Below, piece by piece: positions 42,726-52,009 of a stretch of DNA of 64,000 nucleotides (the stretch's first letter is position 1; every line of letters starts with the position of its first letter). The DNA comes from Euglena gracilis. Lineage: Eukaryota > Euglenida > Euglenophyceae > Euglenales. The notes under the pieces are model-generated. The model ran no database searches. It had not been told where the DNA came from and saw only the letters and a program-made list of their open reading frames with translations. The position numbers and the translations under genes were made by a program. The DNA is taken from assembly GCA_039621445.1 (NCBI GenBank), contig CP154956.1, positions 14,620,166 through 14,684,165 on the forward strand, given 5' to 3'.

Positions 42726-42889
42726 TGACCCAGAAAGATGCTTCAAAGGTGCAGTGTCAAAGGCAGGTGGAAGCCTGGGCAGGAAATCAGCTTCGCGTGC
42801 ATTGTACATGGCCATAGCCGCAGCATTTGCTGTCCTTCGTTCTTCTTCCCGCTCCGCCTGAAGCCATTGCATGTCCCTGAGGCACTGAT
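42726..42889 (-). CDS. Minus-strand gene, exon 3 of chain
   Basis: A textbook acceptor GGCTTTTCTCTCAACAG and donor GGGTCA|GTATTT. It reads QCLRDMQWLQAEREEERR, then TANAAAMAMYNAREADFLPR, LPPAFDTAPLKHLSGS. The charged N-terminal half looks like a helix or short coiled coil. The two entering bases combine with one base of exon 2 to give Asp; phase 0 out to exon 4. Confidence 0.55.
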
Positions 42890-42997
42890 CTGTTGAGAGA
42901 AAAGCCACCGTTGCACATACACTCAGCACAACATCTGTTTCATGAAAACTTAAGAGCACCTTCAGGAAAACATTCAAGAATTTTCTTGCAAATACAC

Positions 42998-43042
42998 CTG
43001 CATCAACCTTCAGTCTTTTCTTGCAATCACACTCTGCTTCAC
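42998..43042 (-). CDS. Minus-strand gene, exon 2 of chain (45 nt)
   Basis: A micro-exon between CCTGCCCCAG and GATGCAG|GTGTAT, reading EAECDCKKRLKVDA. Phases fit both neighbours (Ser formed with exon 1, Asp with exon 3). The intron to exon 3 is 108 nt and happens to stay open in this frame, so the longer uninterrupted reading is probably not used. Confidence 0.5.
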
Positions 43043-43205
43043 CTGGGGCAGGAGGGAGGAATGAAACATGGCCTGGCCTATCTTGGCTTCCTCCAAGGCA
43101 GAAAAATCTCTTACCATCCAGGAATTGAAATTTGTCAATAGCAAAGAATTTCCCAAGCACCCTTGGGGTGGGGGGTCCGGCCAGAAATTGAAAAGTGGAC
43201 GAAAC

Positions 43206-43332
43206 TTGACGCAACCACTCCCAGATAAATTCGATGGCAAATTTTTCCCGTTGAAGAAAGCAAGGGTTTATGCAATTTTGGTTCGAGGACATCAAGAAAG
43301 TCTTCAAACATGATTTCAAGGAAGTCAGCCGA
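43206..43332 (-). CDS. Minus-strand gene, exon 1 of recognised chain
   Basis: Acceptor CACCTTTTTCCAG, then SADFLEIMFEDFLDVLEPKL, HKPLLSSTGKICHRIYLGVV; donor TCAA|GTTTCG with one base left over, matching exon 2. Earlier exons must exist upstream. The 2.65-kb inverted-repeat block at 43408-46055 begins only 75 bp away. Confidence 0.5.
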
Positions 43333-43804
43333 CTGGAAAAAGGTGCTGGTTGGACGGTAGTGGGGTCCAGGGGGGGATCCCACCGGCTGTCGGGCTGGAC
43401 ACCGCTCTTAGGCGGCCTAACTCGCACTTAGCTTTGAAAATGACTGTAAATTTGCGCCGACGCGCAAATCCAAAAAAAAATTCTGTTTTCGAACACCGAG
43501 GCCTGAGGCTCAGGACAGTCTGAAAAATAGTGTCTCCCTGCACCCCAGGGAGACGAGGACGAAAGCAACGACTTGGACTACAGGCACAGCGCTTCCGGGT
43601 CCCAGTGTGCATGAAAACAAAGCGCCGGGTGACGAAACAAGGGGACTCCGTTGCGCATTTGCGCTTTGGGGCAAAAAATTTTCATTACAAACAATAAATC
43701 GCTTTGCGCTTTGACGCAATCTTTTTTTACTTTTTGCAATTCAACATGTGAGTGACCATTGCCGCAGTTGGACATAACAACATATGTGTCAAACATGTGT
43801 TTCC

Positions 43805-44197
43805 ATTGTGCCAAAGCGCAATGGGTAGGCTTATGAAGAATAGAAATTTAAGAGGTACCTTGCACAATAGAAATCCAATTTTTATAATTTTATATTAGTG
43901 TGGGTGTTGCGCCGAAGCGCAATATAACTGCTTGAAACTTATCTCACAATGGAGGGAGAGAACGGCCCTGGTATAATATGAACACCAGAGGGGATAGAGC
44001 ACAAAATGTAGCACAGGGGGACAGAAGCCTACTCTCGGTCACGTTGCATCAGAATTGGTCAACATTGCGAGTTGGCACAACACCCACGCTGCTTTTACAT
44101 TTTCAAATTTGTATTTCTATTGCGCTTTGGCTCAATGTAACTCTTAAATTTCCATTCTACATAAACCTGCCCATTGCGCTTTGGCGCAATGGGCACC
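43805..44197. repeat. Fold-back element A (AAGCGCAATGGG arms)
   Basis: The left arm from TGCCAAAGCGCAATGGGTAG and the right arm ending CCATTGCGCTTTGGCGCAAT are inverted over about 130 bp each, including TAGAAATTTAAGAG against CTCTTAAATTTCCA and GTGTGGGTGTTG against CAACACCCACGC, around a spacer of about 100 bp. Confidence 0.8.
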
Positions 44198-44693
44198 AAC
44201 TTTTTAATTTCTTATGTTTATCACTGTGGGTGGAGAGAGCAGTCCTGGAAGCTTCTCATTACCAGAGCGAACAGAGCTGAGGTGGAGGGAAACCTTGCCT
44301 GGGACAGGAAACCAACCCCCTGGTGTGTGAAAGCAACCACCAACTTCTTCATATCCAGATGTGTCGTGCCCTAGGCATTGTGAGCCCAACTGCCAGTGCC
44401 GGAGGTTCCTCCCACTTGCTTCACAATTAAGCATGCCTGAGGGGTCCTTCTTTATGGCCGACTTTTGAAAATCTGAAATTTTCTGTTTGGAAAAGAACAG
44501 GAACCAGATGAACCCTGGGAATCACAGCCGAGGAAACAATTTTGTGCGCCGAAAGGGTGTTTTAAAGAAGCTCGTCACCCCCCCTTTCCTCGCCCAGGAT
44601 TTGAAGCACACAACTTTGGGGATGAGCGAATGGAATTGAGAAATTGAAAGGGTCCATCAACATCGGTGGAGAACGGAAGACATGCTGACACAC

Positions 44694-44776
44694 CTTCTTT
44701 CGGTAATTTGCAACCCACAGAACAGCCACATGCCACCAGGCAGATGGAGGGCATTGTTCAGCCGAAAAAGGTCTTT
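44694..44776 (-). CDS. Exon candidate G2
   Basis: Begins in phase 0 after GGGGATATTGACAG and reads KDLFRLNNALHLPGGMW then LFCGLQITER to donor GAAGAAG-type AAAGAAG|GTGTGT. Another frame (SAEQCPPSAWWHVAVLW) is also open. It connects to G1 in frame if a 33-nt intron is removed. Unrecognised. Confidence 0.4.
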
Positions 44777-44809
44777 CTGTCAATATCCCCAAAAAACCAC
44801 TTTGTGTAC

Positions 44810-44955
44810 TGAGTGCAGGTCACTCAGGCTCCACAGCCTACCGCCCACGATTCGTCTTATTGTAACAGCCACTTCCTCCCCAGCGCCTGAATAGTTCAAA
44901 AGCACCAACCGAGCTTCTGGCACAGCAGCGCTCAAACCCCCCTCATCATTCTCCT
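44810..44955 (-). CDS. Exon candidate G1
   Basis: Acceptor GGGCGACAG and donor CACTCA|GTACAC. It reads ENDEGGLSAAVPEARLVLL, NYSGAGEEVAVTIRRIVGG and RLWSLSDLHS. Coding-like composition and a single clean frame. Without splicing the frame meets TGA just before G2. Family unknown. Confidence 0.45.
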
Positions 44956-45014
44956 CTGTCGCCCACCTTCTCACACAGCACGAACGCAATCAAATGCATC
45001 TGCCATTTGAAAGG

Positions 45015-45473
45015 ACATTTGCGCTTAAGCGCAATAGTTTTACCTTGCGCTTAAGCGCCATGTAAAACATTTGCGCTTAAGTGCGAGTTAAAACAGAAGC
45101 CCCTGAGCTTATGGGAGTCCCTCTGATGTGTTACGGTGTGTCAGGGCACCTCCCTGAACGGCCAGTGTGCGGACTTGGTGAGGAAATACATTGCGTCGAA
45201 GCGCAAAGCATCACACAAAAAACTGAGACGTGCAAACACGCGGCTGGCGTGTAAACTGAATGAACAAACAGTGCTTTGCGTAGGCATGTCCATTGCCCTT
45301 CGGCGCAATGTATTTCCTCACCATCCCACACACTGGCCGTTCAGAGAGGGCCCCTGACACACCGTAACACATCAGAGGGACTCCCATAAGCTCAGGGGCT
45401 TCTGTTATACATTGCGCTTATGTTGACCTTGCGCTTCAGCGCAAGGTAAAACTATTGCGCTTAAGCGCAATGC
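45015..45473. repeat. Fold-back element B (TTGCGCTTAAGCGCAA arms)
   Basis: Arms of about 180 bp. Left: ATTTGCGCTTAAGCGCAATA, CCTGAGCTTATGGGAGTCCC, GTGTTACGGTGTGTCAGG, GAGGAAATACATTGCG. Right: the same in reverse complement. Divergence between arms is a few percent plus small indels. The centre (about 45200-45295) is a non-repeated loop of about 95 bp. Confidence 0.9.
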
Positions 45474-45597
45474 CCATAAACATTGCCTTCTGTGCCCGGC
45501 AGTGTGGGGCCTGGCGTTGCTCACCAGACAGGTCCCTGGGTGGTTCCTGCTGTACCACTCCTCGCACTTCAAGCACCCAGGGATCACAACTCTGTGA

Positions 45598-45689
45598 CAT
45601 GCCGTTTTTTCCAACTTTTCACAACGTGTATGTAGAGTCCACCCTCTGGATGCCTCAGCAGGCAACCCTTAACGGACATATCGCAGAGC
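45598..45689 (-). CDS. Possible exon, unrecognised
   Basis: Acceptor CGTTGCTTTTTTAG, then CDMSVKGCLLRHPEGGLY, IHVVKSWKKRHVTE; a GTGATC donor is possible. Phases to neighbouring candidates do not close. Confidence 0.3.
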
Positions 45690-46134
45690 CTAAAAAAGCA
45701 ACGAAAAGGGCCAAATTACACCCAGTCTGTGCAGCACCATCCAGGGAACGCATTCAAGGCTTCAAAAACGAGGGACTCGCAACGGGGGTTTTGGCACTTT
45801 TTGGGGAAATTCATGTGTCCTGGACTTCAAACCCAGGGTTTTAAAACTTTTTCAAAATGGTGCACAGGCTGAAAAACGCCAAAATTGGGCCTGTTCCCCG
45901 GGTCCCAACATCGGCAAATGATGCACGTGCCTCTGTGGAGGGTCTTCATGGAACCAGAGGTGGGTGGGTTTCACCGCGGGTCTCAAAAAGTTTGGAAATT
46001 TGTGCCAAAGCGCAAGCTAAAAATCAAACCCTTAAGTGCGAGTTTGGCCGCCTAAGCCGCTGGCACCTGAAAACAGGCAAACAAGCGCAAATCCAGTTGG
46101 GAAGGACTTTTTCAACCAAAGTTTTTAAGGTGAC

Positions 46135-46264
46135 CCAAAAACCACGGAAAAGAGGCTATTTGGTCTTTTTCTTCACCCCATTCTTCAAAAAAAATTCGGT
46201 CCACTCCGTGTTTGCCAGGCTGCTGCAGCATCAAGCATTCGTCACATTCATCATACAAGCGCCT
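46135..46264 (-). CDS. Possible exon, unrecognised (acidic)
   Basis: Reads RRLYDECDECLMLQQPGKHG, VDRIFFEEWGEEKDQIASFP between a GGAAG acceptor and TTTTTGG|GTCACC. Only this minus frame is open. It lies just outside the 43408-46055 block. Confidence 0.35.
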
Positions 46265-46269
46265 CTTCC

Positions 46270-47265
46270 AAATATATACACGTCTTCTTTTCCGTTAATT
46301 TAGGTGGATTCTGCCAAAGATAACGAGAATCTTCTGGTCATGGATTTATGAACCACAATTTTTTAACCCGGCCGGCTGGAAAAAAAAGCCTACAAGGGAA
46401 GGGCCTGCAGGCTGCCTGCTGCACTGGGCTTGTCCCCAAAACGCAACGAACAGAACACCACAAAAAACCACTTTTAAAACAAAAAAACACAAACCTCCCC
46501 CCCCCCCCCCCCGCCCACCACTCCCCCCCCCCGGACCCCCTCCTCGCCCGCCCTCCCCCGCCTCCCCCCCCCCCCCTTACAGGGGACCACTTAAAAGCGT
46601 CTGCAGCTGAACTGTGAAAAAAAAACCCCAAACACTTGAAAACGATTATCCTCACTGCGTTTTAATTGCCCAATTGTGATTTCTGTGAGTGATTTCTGTG
46701 AGTCGGTCCATGATTGGCAACACCTTTCTGCACAGAACCAACCACTCTAAACAGGTTGACCGGTGGTGAATCGGTTCGCTCACCTCGTTAGACACTCCAC
46801 TTTTGTCCTGGCCAACAGTTCGATGTTTATATGTTTATGTTCGATGTTCATATATATGCGTTTATACTGATGTTTTATGACCGTGACCTTTTACATCGAC
46901 ATATTTGGGACCTGCTGCTTGGAAAATGGTTTGCTTAGGATGGGGTGATATCCCCCACCCCCCCAACCATTTTGACCAGAGGGGTGGCTAGACCAGGGCG
47001 TCATTTAAATCGGAGAGGACGGAGGGTCCAGCCAGCCAGCTCCAGCCAACACCATAATTCCACCCTGGAACCCTCCCCCCCCTATTCACCAGGAAATTTC
47101 TAAAGCCACCAAACCCCCCTGCCCCCCTGGGGGGTCCAGCCAGCCAGCGCCTTTTTCCCAGCCAGCAGCTCCCAGCCAGGCTGCAGAACCCCCCCCCCCC
47201 GGGGTCCAGTGGTAACAACAGGCATTTCATTGTTTGATTAAAGCATTCTCATTGGAAATGAAGCA
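46270..47265. other. Gene-free stretch
   Basis: C tracts at 46496-46580. A CCAGCCAGC/GGGGTCCAGCC repeat lies at 47028-47210, like that at 38160-38210. Nothing coding is supported. Confidence 0.5.
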
Positions 47266-47275
47266 GAGCACAAAC

Positions 47276-47421
47276 CTGCACGGGTTTTGATTTGAGTGAA
47301 TTCCGCTTCCTTTCGCACGATGATGTCCTGCAGGTGTGAACACTTGTCCCGCCAAAACCTTGCATCAAATGCATCCTTGCATCCAGACACCCAGCGTTTC
47401 AACTCCCAAGACCTTTCCAGT
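47276..47421 (-). CDS. Internal exon, unrecognised
   Basis: Clear acceptor TTGAAAACTGCAG and donor CGTGCAG|GTTTGT enclose 146 nt reading RSWELKRWVSGCKDAFDARF, WRDKCSHLQDIIVRKEAEF. No stop in this frame and a well-balanced charged composition. Probably part of the same gene as the exons at lower coordinates, but the link is unproven. Confidence 0.5.
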
Positions 47422-47429
47422 CTGCAGTT

Positions 47430-48250
47430 TTCAAAAACAATTGCGACAACATAAATCCTGCGTCACATCCTTGAAAAGAAAGGGGTAAAAATTCAGTCAA
47501 AGAACTGCAAGGGTGGCCGCTAACGTCCCTCAAATTCACTCGAGCACTGCGGGCACTGCAAAAAACGACAGAATCCTTGTCCAGGTGAAACACAAACAAA
47601 AAATTCCCACACTGAAAAAATCCTCAAATTCACTGCGGCACTGCATTTGCGCTTGAGTTAAAACAGAATCCTTGTTCCATGTGAAACACAAACAAAAAAT
47701 TCACACTGAAAAAAATCTACACAGGGGGGATTAACTCCCCGCAAAACAACCCAAAAAACCCAAAATAAACCCCCCCCCAATTAGAAGCCCCCCCCCCCCA
47801 AATAACAACCCCCCCAAATAGAAGCCCCCCCCCCCTCGGGTTTCCCGCCAAAAATCCAAATAACAGCCCCCCCCCCCCCCGGCGAAGCCGGGGGGAAATT
47901 TGACGAAAAAAATTCCGAAAAAAGGCGAAAAACTCGAAAATTCTCAACGAAAAAAGGTCGACATTGGGAACAAAAGTGATATCTAGTATCCTTGAAACAT
48001 GGCCTATCCACCCAAAAACTAGAATAAATGCGTCTTGCAATTTTTTAAACTTGGACCCCGTTCGATCCCCGGATCGACCGCCGGCCGAAGTTTTTCCTTT
48101 AAACAAAGGGTACCCAATTAGAAGCCCCCCCCCCCTCGGGTTTTCCGCAGAGTGACCGAATAGTAGCCCCGGGGGGCTTCTAATTGGGGGGGGTTTAACA
48201 CAAAGCTCATTGTTGGGTCCATTGCTGGAAACCTCCAGGGGGGGGGTCTT
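47430..48250. repeat. AATTAGAAGCCCC / AAATAACAGCCCC word elements with R1 core
   Basis: C-tract words AATTAGAAG, AAATAACA and AAATAGAAG alternate (47775-47880), then an R1-core copy (47935-48100: CCTATCCACCCAAAAACTAG, CCCCGTTCGATCCCC), then AATTAGAAGCCCC facing GGGGCTTCTAATTGGGG (48116-48193). Looks like one inverted-word element inserted around or beside an R1 copy. Confidence 0.6.
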
Positions 48251-49140
48251 ATTTATGGGGCGGTCTTATTTTTAGTTTTTGCTTGACTGACCCAGGCCTG
48301 AAAAAAGCATCACTTTCCAGGTTCCAAGAACACAAAAAATTTTCCTTTGGCATTTTGTGCCATGTGCATACCGTGCCTTTTTGAGCTTCAAAAATCTAAA
48401 AATTTTGAAATTTCATCAATTCTGTGTCAGAAATTGGGGTTTTTGGTAATTCTTTAGGGAAATTTTTCACCCTCCACACTTTGCGTCTTCAGGGGGGACT
48501 CATTTTGGGGGGGTTGTTTTTGGATTTTTGCTCGATCGGCCCAATGGGGGGGTCTTATTTTGGGTTTTGGGGGGGGTTCATTTTAGGGGGTCATATCAAA
48601 AAGGGGGCGGCAGGCCAGTTCTATTGTGGGCAATTCATCTCTTGAAGAACCTCAAGGGGTTGCTGAGCCAGAATTTGGACACCCCCCTCCTCCCCCCTGT
48701 GGTGCCAATGGGATTTTTTTTGCATTAAAGGCCCGCCCTGACTTTTGATGTGGCATCACGCTTCTGACAAGCTTCTGGATATTATTTACCTAGGTGTCAT
48801 TTTTTTCAGGATGACAGTATTTCTTCCTATGACAATATACGGGTCAGGGTGGGCAATTTCAACCACAGATTATCGCAATATCCTGGACCCGTTTCTGGCC
48901 ACTGGACCAGGTTTTGTGTGGTGCTGAGCTCTTTCTCTGCCTGATGGTGCTGGGCAACCCGGCACCCTGGCCCACGGCCCGGCGCAGTCCGGCCCGGACC
49001 GGTCCGGTCTGGCAGTTGGCCCTGGGCATCTATATGGGGTGATAGAGGGTGATAGATTTATTTTAGGTCCCCAGTGATTTCCTCTCGATCCAAAATCGCC
49101 CAAAAATGGCCAAAACGGGCTGTATGTGTGGCCGGGCGTG
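48250..49140. other. Gene-free stretch
   Basis: TCTTATTTTGGG words beside G tracts (48480-48600). A truncated GGCCCGCCCT end lies at 48729-48738. The block CCAGGTTTTGTGTGGTGCTG at 48908 is shared with 34080 and (inverted) 25555. No exon seen. Confidence 0.5.
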
Positions 49141-49142
49141 CA

Positions 49143-49504
49143 GCAGGTATTTGTGACTTTTAAGGAGCCTTGAAAAAAACTTAAAATGCCTTGAAATGCC
49201 TTGAAATGCCGAAAAATTTGGGCTGGCAGAATTGTCTCCGACCAAAGCGAGAAATGAAACTGCAAAATTTCGGCAAACTCTGGGAAGAGAAGGATTCCAC
49301 CAAAGGATTCAAAAAAAATTGTCCATCCAGCCAAAGTTCAAAAAAAATGTGTGTTTCGACTTCTTTGATTTTGGACCACGTTAGAAATCAAAACGTTGGT
49401 TCGATGCCCAGACAGCCTTTGGACCGCCCTGGATAATGGTGTCTGAAACGGCTTTGAATTCTTGAAAATATTGTGATTTTTTCCCTCTAAGAAATGATGC
49501 CTGG
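49143..49504 (+). mobile_element. R1-core element, GGCATTATTTT-type ends (diverged)
   Basis: Left GCAGGTATTTGTGACTTTTA and right AGAAATGATGCCTGGC resemble the termini of 39202-39680. The interior has the R1 core (CCATCCAGCCAAAGTTC, TTTGATTTTGGACC, TTGGTTCGATGCCCAG) and an internal GGACCGCCCT (49422). Confidence 0.65.
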
Positions 49505-49796
49505 CGCGCAGCTGGACCTGGGGGCTCATTCAAGGTAATAGAGGATCCCTAGGACTTAATATTAAATCCCCAGGGATTTTCTGTGTTTGGCCACCATTTT
49601 GGAAATCTTGGAGAACTGGCCATAACTCAGGTGAAAAAAAAATGTTGTTAGATAGGCTGTTCCAAGTAAATTACTTCAGGTTTTTAGGTTTTAGGTTGCT
49701 GGACATTTGCTTTGATTTTGCTTCATCTTTGAGATATTTTGGAAACAGCGATTTTTTTTTATGAACAACCAAAAAAAATGGCCCCGGAAATTGGCC

Positions 49797-50226
49797 AAAA
49801 CTTGCCGAAAAATGGCCGTATTAACACCCCCCTAAAAAGTGCGCAGTACCCTAATATTATGCACACTGCCCTAATAATGCACCCCCCAAGGGTCCGAAAC
49901 TACCTACTACTACTTACTACTACTACCTACTACTACCTACCACCTCCCTAAAAAGTGCGCACTCCCGCACAGGAGAAATCACTGTCACTTCTCAGGTCGG
50001 AAAAACACACACAATCCTCAGAACTGTCTCAGACCAAATATTTCCATCATCCAAGCCCAAATGCATTTGATTCATGATGCTTGGCATCACAAAAGAGGAG
50101 GGAATGGGGAAAAGTGAAAGGCTGTTTTTCCTTTGCCCGTGCAGTGCCTGCCCTGATAAGTGCGCACCCCTGGGGTCCGAAACTACGTCCTTAAAATGTG
50201 CGCACCCGTGCACTTATTGGGGGGGT
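49797..50226 (+). repeat. Dispersed element R7, copy 1 (AAGTGCGCA word)
   Basis: CCCCCCTAAAAAGTGCGCAG at the left; GGGTCCGAAACTACCT; a middle with CACTTCTCAGGTCGGAAAA and CATCCAAGCCCAAAT; GGTCCGAAACTACGTCCTTA; and GTGCACTTATTGGGGGG at the right. The same order recurs at 57618-58012. Non-coding. Confidence 0.8.
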
Positions 50227-50229
50227 GAC

Positions 50230-51120
50230 CACGAGGACCAAGGGATTTTTACACATTAAATAAAAAATGACATTGACTGCCATGCATTTTGTTTTGCCCA
50301 AACAATGTTGGCCAACATTATTCAGCTTGCAACTCCTCCCCTCCGCCTTAGTTCATCTTTTTTCAAACCCAAACTTATCATTAATTAATTAAACCATTGG
50401 TGTATTCCTCACTTTTCGTGTTTCTCCATTCAATCCCAAACGCCATGTCAACCTGTCAAACACCAGCTCTGCGGATTCACCATGACCCCCCCCCCCCCCC
50501 GGAATTTTCCCCCCGCTCCATTCCCCCCCTGCCCCCCCCCCACCCCTCCCCTTCCCCCTGCCCCCCTCCGCGCCCTGTATATTTGCCCCATTTTTTTAAA
50601 ATGGGCCTGCCCGCCCCGCCTGCCCTGTATAGTGGGAAGAGGATTTTTTTGTTTAATTGCGGGACTGGGACCCTGCCCCCTGCCCTGTCCCCCCCCCCCC
50701 CCATGCAGGGCAGCGGAAAAATGTAAAGTGGCAGGCGTGTATTTGTAATCCCAATGTCGCCCCCCTCTCATAACACCCCCCCGCATTTTTGTGGGAGTTT
50801 GGGGACCCATTCAAACACACTAATGTAACATTTTGATTCAGTATCATAATATCAAATTGGTCGCCAATGGAAATTGGTAGACACGTCTGAAGCCATGTTA
50901 CCCAACAATCGAAAGCCCTTCTCAAGGGCTTTTGACAGATGACACAGAATTCAACCATAATGCACAGAGCTCTTATTTTCAGCGATCGTGTATTCCAAAA
51001 TTTGACGTCTTAATTTGTCAAATCCCACAGCCCAGGTGCCATATAGCATATCAAACGAAAGCTCTGCCCAAGACCTTTCGCTTTGGAACCCACATAACTC
51101 AGCCACACTGCACAGCGCTC
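50230..51120. other. Gene-free stretch
   Basis: C-rich low complexity at 50485-50570 and 50690. At 50903-50931, GAAAGCCCTTCTCAAGGGCT forms a hairpin repeated at 51391-51419. No exon seen. Confidence 0.5.
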
Positions 51121-51127
51121 CCTAAAA

Positions 51128-51325
51128 CAGTTGGGCAACAAAGGTGATTGCCATCCAAGATCGGTTGGGCAGCACAAGGGATTTTGTAATTTTGGGGCCC
51201 TGAAACAATTTGGGCAACGAAGGGGATTGCCATCCAAAACGGTTGGGCAGCACACACAAGGGATATTGTTATTTTGGGGCCCTGAAACAGTTGGGCAACA
51301 AAGGGGACTGCCATCCAAAACGGTG
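51128..51325. repeat. About 85-bp tandem repeat, 2.4 copies
   Basis: Units contain TTGGGCAACAAAGGGGATTG, CCATCCAAAACGGTTGGGCA, CACAAGGGATATTGT and TTTTGGGGCCCTGAAACA. The array is bracketed by two copies of the GAAAGCCCTTCTCAAGGGCT hairpin block. Confidence 0.85.
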
Positions 51326-51689
51326 ATTGCATTTTCCGACCCTGTTGGTAAATTTGAAATTCCCCCTTTTAGCTACCATGTTGCCCATCGATCGAAAGCC
51401 CTTCTCAAGGGCTTTCAGCAGATTGCAGATGGCCTTAGATTTCAGCCGTCTTCGGCCAGAAATTGGGGTTTTTTGTGCGATAATTTCCTTTTGCCAAACT
51501 TGGGGATTTTCTGAAATAGAATACCATGCAGCACCCCCCAAAAACTATTCAAATATGATTACCACATGTCCACAAAACCTTCTGGACACTTTTTTGGCAC
51601 TTTCTATTTTGGGCCTGGTCTGCTGTTTTTCCACACATATTTCGGTATATGAGGAATCCCCCTTATTCAGCCTGAATAAGGGGGATACC

Positions 51690-52003
51690 CACGAAATATG
51701 TATGAAAAAAGTCGGACCGGCAGAAATATCTCCAACTGAGCAAAAAATGGAGGTGCAAAATTTTGGCAAAAACAGCCAACTGAAGAAAAATGATTTCTGG
51801 CATCCCTGGAACGTTGTCCATCCAACAAAGCTCGAAAATATACTTTTTGAATTTAGAGTGTGGGCCAGGTGCCAGGTTCGATGCCTGCAAAGCCCTTGGA
51901 ACGCCATAGAAATAAAAGGCTTTAAATAAAAAGGCTCAAAATGCTTTAAAAGGCCATAATTTTTTGTAAATCTTTTTTTTGCCTGAAAATTAGCAATGCC
52001 TGC
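51690..52003 (+). mobile_element. R1-core element, GGCATTATTTT-type right end
   Basis: R1 core (GATTTCTGGCATCCCTGG, CCATCCAACAAAGCTCG, CAGGTTCGATGCCTGC) and right end TTAGCAATGCCTGC. The left end is replaced by a palindrome ATCCCCCTTATTCAG facing CTGAATAAGGGGGAT (51656-51688). Confidence 0.65.
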
Positions 52004-52009
52004 TCCGGA

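Larger units (their letters stand above)
43408..46055. repeat. 2.65-kb block with inverted ends TTAGGCGGCC...GGCCGCCTAA
   Basis: The left end TTAGGCGGCCTAACTCGCAC (43408-43427) faces the right end GTGCGAGTTTGGCCGCCTAA (46036-46055), about 19 of 20 matching as inverted repeats. Short flanks ACCGCTC / GCCGCTG are similar. Inside are two large fold-backs and repeated GCGC(A/T)-type hairpins (TTGCGCTTTGGCGCAA words). Exon-like segments at 44694-44955 and 45598-45689 lie within, so it is either an insertion carrying genes or nested repeats in a host intron. Confidence 0.65.

Noticed and set aside
42890-42997. Uninterrupted reading VFARKFLNVFLKVLLSFHE joining two exons
   Set aside because: Flanked by GTGTAT and CTCTCAACAG with matching phases; more likely a 108-nt intron that happens to stay open.
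51128-51325. CRISPR-like array
   Set aside because: Units are about 85 bp and near identical throughout, with no repeat/spacer alternation; the context is eukaryotic.
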